A stretch of DNA of 64,000 nucleotides from positions 310,001 through 374,000 of the forward strand of contig JAWKLQ010000006.1 in the NCBI GenBank assembly GCA_041392665.1, read 5' to 3'. Of the stretch, positions 35,591-44,514 are shown one piece after another (the first letter of the stretch is position 1; each line of letters starts with the position of its first letter). The notes beneath the pieces are model-generated. The model was not told where the DNA came from. It worked only from the letters and a program-made list of their open reading frames with translations, and searched no databases. The position numbers were made by a program, and so were the translations under genes. The stretch comes from Flavilitoribacter sp020436695. GTDB taxonomy: Bacteria > Bacteroidota > Bacteroidia > Chitinophagales > Saprospiraceae.

Positions 35591-35718
35591 TTTTTTTTAA
35601 GACTTTCCCACCTATAAAGATCAGATCACAGTTACAAAACGAAAATTCAACATATTAAAGACATTGTATTTCAAACACTTATTTCTGCGCCTTCTACTCC
35701 TTCCGTTCTTTTCCGGTT

Positions 35719-35735
35719 TTGGCACGACGGTTGCC
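35719..35735 (+). promoter_or_regulatory. Sigma-54 promoter, consensus match, small-protein unit 3
   Basis: TTGGCACGACGGTTGCC matches TGGCACG-N4-TTGC at every conserved position, with GG at 35721-35722 and GC at 35733-35734. The ATG at 35776 is 41 bases downstream. This is the best sigma-54 promoter in the window and anchors the weaker matches. Confidence 0.8.
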
Positions 35736-35775
35736 CCCTTTAATACGTAACCATATTTTTTCATCTTAAAAACAG

Positions 35776-36072
35776 ATGATCATGAAACGTATGATCCGTC
35801 ATTTTTTCCACCATCATCCACTAGCGAACCCGGTTCAGCTATTTAAAACATTTTCCCGGCACGCGCGCGAGCGCTTACGCCGGGTAATTCGACCAGCTTC
35901 TGTCCGGAGAGCTGGACCCCGACCGGTTTCAGTTTACCGACGAGTGTATCGATCTGTTGGTCCCCCCGGGGATCGATCCCTTCTGGATGGGGATGATGGT
36001 GGTGGTGATCTTACTTTTGGGGTTGTATTGTGCGCGGGCACAGCTAGTGGATTATCTTTCCGCCGTACTTAA
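35776..36072 (+). CDS. Basic ORF, first in small-protein unit 3
   Basis: A 98-codon frame starting MIMKRMIRHFFHHHPLANPV, rich in His and Arg through residue ~55. It then overlaps a hydrophobic frame in another register (35888-36091). A second ATG at 35782 is equally likely. The first ~38 residues are the part not shared with the other frame. The role is unknown; it may be a leader ORF as in the neighbouring units. Confidence 0.35.
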   Translation: MIMKRMIRHFFHHHPLANPVQLFKTFSRHARERLRRVIRPASVRRAGPRPVSVYRRVYRSVGPPGDRSLLDGDDGGGDLTFGVVLCAGTASGLSFRRT

Positions 36073-36091
36073 AGCTTTATTGATCACTTAA
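35888..36091 (+). CDS. Small acidic membrane protein ORF, unit 3, start unresolved
   Basis: This frame begins right after a stop at 35885-35887 and has no ATG until 35987. Yet it reads like a real protein: FDQLLSGELDPDRFQFTDEC, an acidic amphipathic part, then a single membrane helix (MMVVVILLLGLY) and an amphipathic tail (AQLVDYLSAVLKALLIT). It may use a non-ATG start, be reached by frameshifting from the 35776 frame, or be read only from 35987 as a 34-aa peptide. Confidence 0.35.
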   Translation, partial: FDQLLSGELDPDRFQFTDECIDLLVPPGIDPFWMGMMVVVILLLGLYCARAQLVDYLSAVLKALLIT

Positions 36092-36131
36092 ACCTGTTCT
36101 ATGTATCCTCTTGCTTACGCTGTAAGGGAAT

Positions 36132-36165
36132 GACCGCTTGGGCTTTGGCTTGGGCGGTTGTTTTG
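36132..36165 (+). terminator. Probable terminator of small-protein unit 3
   Basis: GACCGCTTGGGC and GCTTGGGCGGTT can pair over about 11 positions with several G-U pairs around a short TTTG loop, followed by TTTTG. Confidence 0.5.
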
Positions 36166-36175
36166 TTTACTATAA

Positions 36176-36949
36176 TCATGTACCGATATTAATACAGATT
36201 TCATGCTTGATATCTACCAATCTGACAATGATCTTGTTCATTTGGTAATCTATTTCGTCATCCTTAATTATTTCATCCTGAATCTTTTTTCTCAATTGAT
36301 TATATTTTGCGCTAAGAGCAATGATATGAGTCTTGATTTCCGTATCAATTGGAACGACTTTTTGCCTTAGCATTAATTCGATAGGTTCCTCAATTTTACC
36401 CTGCGCTATCAAGCTTTCCATCTGAAGACAAAGTTCTTCCAAGGTTAAAACGTCGACTTTTGATTCATCAGCGGGTTTTTCAATTCTATTCTTTTCAACT
36501 GGCGTACTTATTTTCCAAACTGCAACATTCTTAGGGTGCTTCCGTATATTGCCATTTTCTCGTATTTCATCTTTAATGCGAGTCAACCACTCTACGATAT
36601 CATATTCCTTTTTTAAAAGAAAATCTTCGATATGTATTTTGGTATTTTTTAATACGCGAAAAACAGTCGCCACACTATTACTGTAAGTAACGATAATGAT
36701 CTTAGTAGTGATTCCTTTATCCCGAAGGCTATCAATAAATAGTAGGCTTTGTTCTTCTGTTCCATCAAAAAGGAGATCAACCAAAAGCAAATCATAGAAA
36801 ATATCAGGATCGTCGATCATTTTTTCTGCCAGCTCAATACTGGAAGCGATATCAACTTTATAGTCACGTTTTTCCAACTGCTCTGATAAGTGCTGAAAAA
36901 AGTCAGGCTGGTCGTCCACAATCAATATACGGCCTTTCATTCCTTGCAA
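36176..36949 (-). CDS. Receiver-domain protein with C-terminal EAD11-like domain
   Basis: A 257-aa response regulator. Residues ~6-125 are a CheY-like receiver: acidic pair VDDQPD, phospho-acceptor Asp58 in YDLLLVDLL, Thr in IIIVTYS and Lys in FLLKKE. Residues ~167-252 (LEELCLQMESLIAQGKIEEP then IIALSAKYNQLRKKIQDE) resemble effector-associated domain 11, an adaptor helical domain of bacterial conflict systems that recruits effectors bearing the same domain. No DNA-binding output is present. It is last in the locus A operon, 3 bases after the AAA+ regulator. The match is from memory of the family pattern. Confidence 0.75.
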   Translation of the reverse strand: MQGMKGRILIVDDQPDFFQHLSEQLEKRDYKVDIASSIELAEKMIDDPDIFYDLLLVDLLFDGTEEQSLLFIDSLRDKGITTKIIIVTYSNSVATVFRVLKNTKIHIEDFLLKKEYDIVEWLTRIKDEIRENGNIRKHPKNVAVWKISTPVEKNRIEKPADESKVDVLTLEELCLQMESLIAQGKIEEPIELMLRQKVVPIDTEIKTHIIALSAKYNQLRKKIQDEIIKDDEIDYQMNKIIVRLVDIKHEICINIGT

Positions 36950-36952
36950 TAT

Positions 36953-38431
36953 TTACTTAATAAATCTTTTATATTTACTGCATATCGTTGGAAACCGGCG
37001 CACCAGATCCGGAAAATGAGCATAGTATCTATCCACGATGTTATACTTAAGCTTATCCAGTCCCCAGCCCAGTTCTTTAGCGGCATCACTCTTTTTAATA
37101 TGTTTATTCAAGGCTGCTTCAATTCGTTGCAGCTCCGCCACAACTAACTGATTTTCAGCTACATGGGCGTGATCGCCAAATTCCATATGATCGGCATTAC
37201 CCAGAGCAGTACTTTTTGCAGCCATTTTAGGATGTAAAATATTATCCGGCAAAAGATCTTCTGTGATCTTTTTTCTGCTCGTCATCACTTTGTCTACCAC
37301 AAGTTTTTTCATGATATTTACCAACTCACGCACATTGCCGGGCCAGGAATATTGGAGCAATCTTTTGCGCACATCAATGCTCAGAACACCTGGTTCTTCA
37401 TTCATTGCTTTGAGATAATGGCTGATCAATAGTTCCAGGTCATCCAGCCTTTCTCGCAGTGGCGGGATTTTGATCTCGTATTGATTGAGGCGATAATAAA
37501 GGTCTTCCCTAAACATCCCTTCAGCAATGGCAGTAGGTATATCTCTGTTTGTAGCAGCAACGATCTGGAGATCCAATTGAATTTCCTTACCACCAACTGG
37601 TGTAATAACCTTAGTTTCCAAAAAGCGTAGTAACTTCACCTGAATATTATGATCAATCTCTCCAATCTCATCCAATAACAATACCCCCCCGTTAGCTTGT
37701 AAAAAAGCTCCATCCTGATCAGCTATTGCATGGGTAAACGCGCCTTTTTTGTGTCCGAAAAGTTCGCTTTCCATTAGATTTTTAGAAACTGCCGATAGAT
37801 TGACTGCTTTAAAAGGTTTATTTTTCCGTTGACCGTGTAAGTGTAAATATTTGGCAGCCACTTCTTTTCCTACACCCGTTTCTCCGGTGATCAACACGGT
37901 TACATCCGGAAATTCGGATAATTTTCGCAGCTTATCCTTTATCTCTTTTATTTGTGATGAATCGCCAATAAAGATATCACTGGTACTCCCCTCTCCTTTC
38001 GCGATCTTAATTGATTTCGTCTTTTTTCCAGCACTTTTTCTGAACCTGGAGATGTGATCATCAAATTTTTCACGCCAAACTTCGGCATTAAACTCGTTTT
38101 TTCGGACAAAATCATTTGCTCCCTTTTTCATGGCATCCACTACTGTTTGGGTCAATTGATCTTTGGTTACGACGATCAAAGGAAGATCTGTATTATATTT
38201 CTTTATGGTACCAATATGATTTAAAGCTTCCAGTTCTACTCCATTTTCCAGTGTGAGATCCAGCAGGATCAAATCACAGGGCAGGTTTTGCAAAGACTGC
38301 ATCGCCCCTTTAATAGAATGCGTATTAAGAAAATGATAATCCTGACCAAAAACTTTGTGCATTCGCTGCCGAAATTCAGCTTCATCTTCCACTAACAAAA
38401 TGGTCGCTTTCGTCTGTGCCTTATCACTCAT
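36953..38431 (-). CDS. Receiver / AAA+ / Fis-type regulator (sigma-54 activator-like), locus A
   Basis: A 492-aa NtrC-type protein. The receiver (residues 9-125) has Asp58 in DLILLDLTLE. The AAA+ domain has Walker A GETGVGKE (183-190), the sigma-54 contact loop GAFTHA (230-235; consensus GAFTGA, so Gly is replaced by His), Walker B LLLDEIGEID (251-260) and the arginine finger FREDLYYRL (307-315). A Fis-like HTH lies at ~433-465 (RIEAALNKHIKKSDAAKELG), then a 25-aa tail shared with the locus B protein. It should hydrolyse ATP to open sigma-54 promoters. Its start overlaps the stop of the upstream 562-aa gene by 4 bases. Confidence 0.88.
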   Translation of the reverse strand: MSDKAQTKATILLVEDEAEFRQRMHKVFGQDYHFLNTHSIKGAMQSLQNLPCDLILLDLTLENGVELEALNHIGTIKKYNTDLPLIVVTKDQLTQTVVDAMKKGANDFVRKNEFNAEVWREKFDDHISRFRKSAGKKTKSIKIAKGEGSTSDIFIGDSSQIKEIKDKLRKLSEFPDVTVLITGETGVGKEVAAKYLHLHGQRKNKPFKAVNLSAVSKNLMESELFGHKKGAFTHAIADQDGAFLQANGGVLLLDEIGEIDHNIQVKLLRFLETKVITPVGGKEIQLDLQIVAATNRDIPTAIAEGMFREDLYYRLNQYEIKIPPLRERLDDLELLISHYLKAMNEEPGVLSIDVRKRLLQYSWPGNVRELVNIMKKLVVDKVMTSRKKITEDLLPDNILHPKMAAKSTALGNADHMEFGDHAHVAENQLVVAELQRIEAALNKHIKKSDAAKELGWGLDKLKYNIVDRYYAHFPDLVRRFPTICSKYKRFIK

Positions 38432-40116
38432 ACATTTGTCATTTTTTCAATTATCTGTCGGTTTTTCTTCAGTTCAATGTAGTTTTTAAAGCGGTTATGC
38501 CAAAGGTGAGTATTAAATTGATCTTTCCGCAAATAATCACTTGCGCCCTGGCTAATGGCCTTCAATGTCATACCATAAGTCCAATCCCGGGAGATGACAA
38601 TAATCGGGATCAACGGTTTGTCTTTAATGATCTTGGGGATCAATTTCAGCCCCCCCAAAACTTCTTTGCGGTCTTCTTCCCTTAAGTAAAGGTCCAATAA
38701 TACTAAATCGAAATCATATTTAGGATCACGAAGCAGGTCCAAGGCGATCTGCTGGGTTGCCGCATGGTGAAATTGAATCGATTTCCCTTGAATTGCCTTG
38801 ATCCGGTCAAACCAGTCTTCGTCATCTTCCACGACTAAAACCTGAGCGCGACCGTCCTCCTGGTCGATGACCGTTCTGCCTGCAGTCGGCAATGGGATCC
38901 GTACAGTTTGCTGACCACTCATGGTTCGAATAAATAGATTCTCCCAGGGGCGGATATCGAATTCACTTTTTACCAGAAAATTATCGGCCCCTAATTGGAT
39001 TGCTTCAGCGTATACACTTTTATGGGCGTGAGTGGTTATAATAATCAGGGGAGTATTGGAGAGTAACTTCTTTAGGGAATCAATATAATTAAGCCCGGAT
39101 AATTCCGGCACGCTCGGATCAAGTTGGAGATCCAGGAGGATCAGGTCATACTTCTTCTTGCTGGCTTTTCCTAAGCCTGCCTTTCCTGAGTTTACAAAAT
39201 CGAACTCAAAAACCGGGAAAGAATAGTACAGCTTGGATTGAAAATTTTCATCATCATCGATGACCAAAACCTTACCGACTACTTCCGGACTAATGTATCG
39301 CTTATTGGCCAGGTCCAGAGCCTGTTGCAGTTCATCCAGGCGATTAAAACCATCAAAAGCAATGAATTTTTTCTGTTTCTTCTTTAATTTTTTCTGATTT
39401 AATTCGTCCGGTCCTTCGACAAGAGCCACCAATTCGCGCAAATAACCATCCACATCCACCTCCTCCAATTGATAAAAAAAAGGCATGTTCTCGAAATAAG
39501 GGGCATAGTTATCCCAACGTCGCTGCATTAATAGAACGTAGTTCTGGATGGGTACTAAAACTTCTTCCCAGATATCCCGAAACTTTCCCACGGTAACTTC
39601 CCGTGCTCCGTAATCATAATAAGCGTGGTTGAGTCCCTGGCGCACCTTTGCCATGGTGATAATGATCCCCTCTTTATTATGGCCCTCAAAAAATAATCGA
39701 AGTTTATCTTCAATCGGTTCGCCTCTTACCGGCATCAAATTATTCCAATCCTGGGTCACCGGTTCAGCGGCCTCTACCTGATCAGCAAAGTCTTGTATAC
39801 GAGACAGATCCAACAAATTAATATAATTTGGGTGCTCAATATCAGCAAAGCCCCCCAGCAGAAGTTTCACTTTTGGGTAATGAAAAGCCAGAAATCGTTT
39901 CCAGATTATAAAAACGGAAGTATACAGACCTCCTCTATACGGATCTTTTTCCCGTTCTGTCTTGCCCAAACACTCATAGGGTTCCAATACCAGCACGGCA
40001 GCCAGATCATCGTACTGCTTTCTACCAGACTCGAACGGCACCCAATTTATCTCTGGGAACTGGGAAAGTAAACGTGCTTCGACACCATGATGACTAGCTA
40101 CAAATAGTACTTTCAT
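38428..40116 (-). CDS. Unknown N-terminal domain with two receiver domains, locus A
   Basis: A 562-aa protein. Residues 1-~270 form an unrecognised domain homologous to the stand-alone 254-aa protein of locus B: KLRLFFEGHNKEG matches KLKRFFDGHGNES, and YAPYFENMPFFY matches YYSFFECLPFYS. Then come two full CheY-like receivers: first at ~281-395 (IDDDE, Asp329 in DLILLDLQLD, Lys383), second at ~425-545 (VEDDED, Asp475 in LVLLDLYLRE, Lys531). No output domain is present. Tandem receivers suggest a phosphate sink or a branched relay. Four-base overlaps with both neighbours show translational coupling. Confidence 0.8.
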   Translation of the reverse strand: MKVLFVASHHGVEARLLSQFPEINWVPFESGRKQYDDLAAVLVLEPYECLGKTEREKDPYRGGLYTSVFIIWKRFLAFHYPKVKLLLGGFADIEHPNYINLLDLSRIQDFADQVEAAEPVTQDWNNLMPVRGEPIEDKLRLFFEGHNKEGIIITMAKVRQGLNHAYYDYGAREVTVGKFRDIWEEVLVPIQNYVLLMQRRWDNYAPYFENMPFFYQLEEVDVDGYLRELVALVEGPDELNQKKLKKKQKKFIAFDGFNRLDELQQALDLANKRYISPEVVGKVLVIDDDENFQSKLYYSFPVFEFDFVNSGKAGLGKASKKKYDLILLDLQLDPSVPELSGLNYIDSLKKLLSNTPLIIITTHAHKSVYAEAIQLGADNFLVKSEFDIRPWENLFIRTMSGQQTVRIPLPTAGRTVIDQEDGRAQVLVVEDDEDWFDRIKAIQGKSIQFHHAATQQIALDLLRDPKYDFDLVLLDLYLREEDRKEVLGGLKLIPKIIKDKPLIPIIVISRDWTYGMTLKAISQGASDYLRKDQFNTHLWHNRFKNYIELKKNRQIIEKMTNV

Positions 40117-41123
40117 TGGACATGGCTTTCTTCAACTGCAAGTAGCAAATTATCAAAATCAATTTGTAGATCCCGGAGGTGTTCATTTACTGTTTTTTGT
40201 TCGGCATAGGATGACTTCGCATCGAAAAACAGGTGCATCATTTTATCGTGTAAGATCTCATATTTACTCCTTACCCCTTTCAATCGGGTCATGTTCTCTC
40301 GGCAATCATCAAACACAAATGATTTCTGCTGTTTTTCCTCCCAAGCGATTAATTTCCCTTTTTCATCCTGGGTGAGTTTGAAGCGTTTATCCAACAGATT
40401 TTTTATCCGTAGGTAAAGCATCCTGATCTTTTCAGTTTCATTTCTATCAGCTTGAAACAAATCTTGAAATTGTTGAGCCGACCAAATCTGATCACCCGGG
40501 AAAGTTTTTGTCCAAAGGAAATACAGCAGATCGGTACGAATCTCAATGATCTTGGTTTGAAATTCATGCTCATAGTAATGCCAAACCCGATCGAAGTGAG
40601 GTTGAAATACGATCTTCTTCCGTTCGTCCGCTACTCTGACTTCGGACTGGCCATTTTCGGCCGGCTGATAAAAAAAACGTCTGGCAGCTCCGGAAAGCAG
40701 GCCTATCTGTTGCACCGGATAGTAGATAAAATCTCTTCCGTCACTGAATAGAAAACATTTGTCGACATGCATATTTTGCAGAGCGGTCTTCACCTCTTTT
40801 GATCTAAAGCCATCCGAGCGATGCAGAAAAAGGAATGATTTTTGGCCTGGATTCTGGTAGGCAGTAACAATCTCCAGGATGTGCGGCAGCATCCCGAACC
40901 CATTTTTGTCAGCCACATTAATACGGATCACTTTGCTCCGGTCGGCATCAGGGACGATCTTGTCATCCGATTTTTTAACCACTACATCCAGTTCATCGAA
41001 AGCTTTATCTTTCCATTCCTGAATTCCCATTGGATGCGGATTCAATTGGACTACTTCATTAAGTGTATTAGCTATAGTATGCCAATTCCAGGCTATGAAC
41101 ATCAATCGGCTTGGTTGGGTCAT
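40113..41123 (-). CDS. Unknown conserved cluster protein, locus A (336 aa)
   Basis: A 336-aa cytoplasmic protein of no family I can name. It is homologous to the 301-aa protein of locus B (55183) and to the N-terminal ~200 residues of the 833-aa LRR protein (58382). Shared marks are a strand ending in SFLFLHR / WLVFLHK / SIVLLFC, a block DGRDFIYY / GGDHFIYY / GERDIMYL, and FDRVWHYYEHEF / FFDQVWKYYSYRY / FFDSSIWHRYVPL. The C-terminal half is helical and charged. It lies between the kinase-like and receiver genes, so it is probably a signalling partner. It follows the 1078-aa gene by 37 bp. Confidence 0.65.
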   Translation of the reverse strand: MTQPSRLMFIAWNWHTIANTLNEVVQLNPHPMGIQEWKDKAFDELDVVVKKSDDKIVPDADRSKVIRINVADKNGFGMLPHILEIVTAYQNPGQKSFLFLHRSDGFRSKEVKTALQNMHVDKCFLFSDGRDFIYYPVQQIGLLSGAARRFFYQPAENGQSEVRVADERKKIVFQPHFDRVWHYYEHEFQTKIIEIRTDLLYFLWTKTFPGDQIWSAQQFQDLFQADRNETEKIRMLYLRIKNLLDKRFKLTQDEKGKLIAWEEKQQKSFVFDDCRENMTRLKGVRSKYEILHDKMMHLFFDAKSSYAEQKTVNEHLRDLQIDFDNLLLAVEESHVQ

Positions 41124-41160
41124 CGTTTTGTGTTTTATGCTGGAGTTATCTGCTGTTTTT

Positions 41161-44100
41161 TCAGGATCCTAGTAGCACCTTCACCAGGTTATATTTCAAT
41201 TCAATATCGTCTTTGATCATACGAGCGCTTTCTACCGCTTCGATCAGCGATTCGACCGGCCGGAACGATACGAAATTTGTGTAGGTTGTTTGCTTGATTT
41301 GTTCCCACCACTGATTGCGTCCCCGACCGGTGGTGATGATGAATAGAAAATTATGCCCGAGATGTTCCCGTAGTGCAATAATTTCATCCTCAATAAATCT
41401 TACGATATTTTTTTCGCCATAGCGTTGTCCTTTTTTGTCGGTGAGGGTCTCAATAAATGATAGATGCATTATGATGAAATGATACCCTTCCAGCCCCCGC
41501 CGTTTCAATTTTTCCCACTTCTTGTGCTTCTCGCCGTAGATCTCACAAAACAAGAGATCACTTAAAAGTTTACGATGACTTTTATCCGGCACCCGATCGA
41601 CCACACGTTTGTCAAAGATACAGAGACGTGTAGCCATTGCTTCAGCCAATTCGTAAGCCAACAAAGGCGATTTAATTCTGGCATAATAAAAGTCATGGAG
41701 CCCCTCCAGTCTATCGAAAAATTTCTTAGCCAATATCCCATAACTGCGAATACCAACGAATTCTGTAGATTTAGCTTGCTGACTTTGGGTGTTTTCGCTG
41801 TGGGCCATCCTAATCACATGCTTCTTGTACTTACCGAATTTCTTTCGCGTCTTTTCATCCAATTCATGATAGTCATCAGCAGGGAAATAGCGTACCCCTT
41901 TTTTGTCATAGATTAAATAGCTGACATTTTCCTGGTCTTTGTGAAAGATAAACCGGAAGGTGTGCTTTTCACCAAACCAGGTCTGCAACCAGAGTCGATA
42001 TGCAGCTTCTTTAGTTAAGTCTTCCTGTGGGGTTTGCAAAACCCGGATTACCCCTTTATCCCGGATCTCCCTGAATAATTGTTCGTTTTCATCAATTTGC
42101 ACGATCCGAAAGCGTGCTACATTTTCTACTTCCAGGTTACCGCCCCGATCCAGTTTCAATAAAAAAGCGCCCTGCCAGAGATGAAAGTACTTTTTAAAAT
42201 AGGCGGTCTCGTCTTTAGGGTGCCTGGCCAACTCTGCTTGAGCAACCTCATCCTCTACCAGTTTCATGCTGATCTCAAAATCGTGTTCTGTTCCAGGATC
42301 ATCCTTTTCCGGCCCCTGACTCATGGCAGCCTTGATCCAGGGATAATACAGACGGTCCCGAAAGGTCCGGTCTATAGGATCTTTAGGAGTACGATTTTGG
42401 TAGTCATCACCTTTCTGTACACTAATGAAGGTATTGTTGAACAACATAGCCGCACAGATCTTATCCTGATAGTTGCCGCCCAGTTTGGCCCGGTTGGTCT
42501 TACTGGTGATAATATCATTTCGCAGATTGTGCAAGCGCTTGATCAGCAAATGCTGCTCGTTACTGTCCATTCGCGTACGATGATTCAACCAGACGCCTAT
42601 TTTATAGATCGCTTTATGCGGATATTCCAGATCGTAATGTAATATGGTAGGATGAAATGCAATGGTAAGCGTAAGTCCGTTCTCCCGCATATAATGGTGC
42701 TCTGCGGAAGAAAAATGCTTGACGTTGCGAATTTCATTTTCCAGAATGGTAAAAAAGGAATGCTTCCCCACGACGCCGCCCGGAAAAAAGACTTCATAAC
42801 CTTCGAGGACTTCCTTTAACAGGTCGAAATACTCCCCTTTAGTGATAAATTCATGCTGCAATGCCCGGACATCGGTCGGGCGAGCGGCTACATCTATAGA
42901 AGCCAGCACCTGATCCAGGTACACCTGCTGACCGAAGTAATCCATGGATTTGATCCGGTAAGTCCGGCGGAAAATATGCGGATCATCCTTTTTAGCCTCT
43001 TCATTGGCTTCGTAGATACGCACGTGCAGGTTCAGGCGGGTAATCTTTTCCGAGTAGGCAATGGTGCCCAAATACAGTGGATTCTTAATAAAATCTTCCC
43101 ACAGGATCTCGAAAAAGTTGGTGATCTCCCCACCGAATTGTTGGTCGCGGGTCACGCCGCTCCAGAAAGCGCCTTTTTCCAGCAGGAACTTAAATAAAGG
43201 TGCCATTTCTTTGGCCAATGGGAATAATTGATCTCTGACAGGAAGCTGTGGAAAAGTAGTATTGGATTGTTGAACTTTCAGTTGATTATAACCACGAGCG
43301 AACATCATCTGTAAGCCATCTTCCAAGACCTTACGATCATACATGTTCGAAAATTGCGTCATCAGGAAATCGACCATTGAGGTCCCCCAGGCTGAAATTG
43401 GCATACTCTGATCAAGTTCCTTTAATGTCTCCTTCAGATGAAATTGATCACCTCGTTGCAGAAACCACCATTTGAGCACCGTCAGACTGTGGGCACTGAT
43501 GTTGTGGGCGTAGGAGTCGATGAGAATAGCGATGATGGCGCGGCGACGATGTTCTTCCAGAAAGAGTCGGGGGATGACATTGTTTTCTCTGATTCGATCC
43601 TCCAAATACTCCTTTGATAACTCATAATATTCCCGGCAGCCGATTACGGTCAGGATCGGATTACGGTCTATCGTTTCATAGTAAGTTTTACTGGAAAGTT
43701 GCTCCAGATTTACTCTGGAAGCCAGAAAATGGCTACCGCCGGAGGTTTCCAGGTCCCAGTCGAGCACCAGTGCATCGTATTCCTGCATAAATAAACGACA
43801 CACGGTTTTCAATAACAGCTCTCGCCTGGCAATCACCTCCGGTGATTCACCTTCATAATCGGCTTTCGTAAAAATAATACTGGCAGCTCCCTGTAGTTTG
43901 CTAAAGCTGTAGATGGGTATGCCCACGAAGTAGGCAGTGGAAATATCAAAATGTTTGTCGAGGATTGGGTGTTCAAAATGCTGATTCCGCCTCCAATCCG
44001 CCTTCGGTATGTCAAAATACTCAAATACCGAGCCGATTTTGATAAAGTCGTTGAGATTCAGATCATCTCTTTTAGCTTCACTAAAGAGAAAACCAGTAAC

Positions 44101-44397
44101 AAGGGTTTCTATTAGAAGGTCTCTTTGCAGTTTAAGTTTTTCCCATATTTCATCCAATCCATCATTTTCGGCCTTGAGGAGTTTTCTTTGTTTTTCGGTG
44201 CCTGCAAATACAACTATCTCATTTTTAATATCCGCCGCATTTGCCCGATTGATAAGATTGATAAAGATCGTAAATTTTCCCTTGAAAATGTCATGCAATC
44301 TCAAGTTGGCATACAAGCGATCATATAGTATATAACTAAATTTTTCGAAGTTCTGTATTACAGGAAAAGGAAGTGCTTCGGGGGAATTCTGGGACAT
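41161..44397 (-). CDS. Hybrid histidine-kinase-like protein, locus A (1078 aa)
   Basis: A 1078-aa protein, homologous along its length to the 1053-aa protein of locus B. In order: a GAF-like region (~150-215, AYFVGIPIYSFSKLQGAASI); a DHp-like helix with the candidate phospho-His in DSYAHNISAHSLTVLKW (His298); a HATPase-like N-box ENEIRNVKH (553-561); and a glycine-containing segment LGGNYQDKICAAMLFNN (~639-655) resembling the ATP-lid/G2 end. The C-terminal ~170 residues look like a degenerate receiver: TRLCIFDKRV (beta1), HFIIMHLSFIE with His where the phospho-Asp should be, LFIITTGRGR (beta4) and FVSFRPVESL (KP motif as RP). Kinase activity is inferred and the canonical DxGxG box was not found. 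Confidence 0.65.
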   Translation of the reverse strand: MSQNSPEALPFPVIQNFEKFSYILYDRLYANLRLHDIFKGKFTIFINLINRANAADIKNEIVVFAGTEKQRKLLKAENDGLDEIWEKLKLQRDLLIETLVTGFLFSEAKRDDLNLNDFIKIGSVFEYFDIPKADWRRNQHFEHPILDKHFDISTAYFVGIPIYSFSKLQGAASIIFTKADYEGESPEVIARRELLLKTVCRLFMQEYDALVLDWDLETSGGSHFLASRVNLEQLSSKTYYETIDRNPILTVIGCREYYELSKEYLEDRIRENNVIPRLFLEEHRRRAIIAILIDSYAHNISAHSLTVLKWWFLQRGDQFHLKETLKELDQSMPISAWGTSMVDFLMTQFSNMYDRKVLEDGLQMMFARGYNQLKVQQSNTTFPQLPVRDQLFPLAKEMAPLFKFLLEKGAFWSGVTRDQQFGGEITNFFEILWEDFIKNPLYLGTIAYSEKITRLNLHVRIYEANEEAKKDDPHIFRRTYRIKSMDYFGQQVYLDQVLASIDVAARPTDVRALQHEFITKGEYFDLLKEVLEGYEVFFPGGVVGKHSFFTILENEIRNVKHFSSAEHHYMRENGLTLTIAFHPTILHYDLEYPHKAIYKIGVWLNHRTRMDSNEQHLLIKRLHNLRNDIITSKTNRAKLGGNYQDKICAAMLFNNTFISVQKGDDYQNRTPKDPIDRTFRDRLYYPWIKAAMSQGPEKDDPGTEHDFEISMKLVEDEVAQAELARHPKDETAYFKKYFHLWQGAFLLKLDRGGNLEVENVARFRIVQIDENEQLFREIRDKGVIRVLQTPQEDLTKEAAYRLWLQTWFGEKHTFRFIFHKDQENVSYLIYDKKGVRYFPADDYHELDEKTRKKFGKYKKHVIRMAHSENTQSQQAKSTEFVGIRSYGILAKKFFDRLEGLHDFYYARIKSPLLAYELAEAMATRLCIFDKRVVDRVPDKSHRKLLSDLLFCEIYGEKHKKWEKLKRRGLEGYHFIIMHLSFIETLTDKKGQRYGEKNIVRFIEDEIIALREHLGHNFLFIITTGRGRNQWWEQIKQTTYTNFVSFRPVESLIEAVESARMIKDDIELKYNLVKVLLGS

Positions 44398-44407
44398 AGC
44401 CTGCCAT

Positions 44408-44437
44408 TTAGTGAAAACGGGTGAAACCTTTCACTAA
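44408..44437 (-). promoter_or_regulatory. Leader hairpin before the 1078-aa kinase-like gene
   Basis: TTAGTGAAA (44408-44416) and TTTCACTAA (44429-44437) form a 9-bp inverted repeat with a 12-base spacer, ending 11 bases before the start codon. It lies between the predicted transcription start (~44440) and the gene, so it may fold in the mRNA leader or act as an operator. Confidence 0.4.
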
Positions 44438-44450
44438 TATAATTTTTTCG

Positions 44451-44466
44451 GCAAAATTGTTACCAA
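44451..44466 (-). promoter_or_regulatory. Sigma-54-like promoter of the 1078-aa kinase-like gene
   Basis: On the minus strand TTGGTAACAATTTTGC has GG at 44464-44463 and GC at 44452-44451 with exactly ten bases between. The -12 box TTTTGC is perfect and the -24 box has TAA for CAC. It lies in the 117-bp gap between the two locus A genes. Confidence 0.45.
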
Positions 44467-44514
44467 TTTGTCAAAAAAAATTCTACCCCTTGCTTTTTAT
44501 ATTGGATTTGGAAT

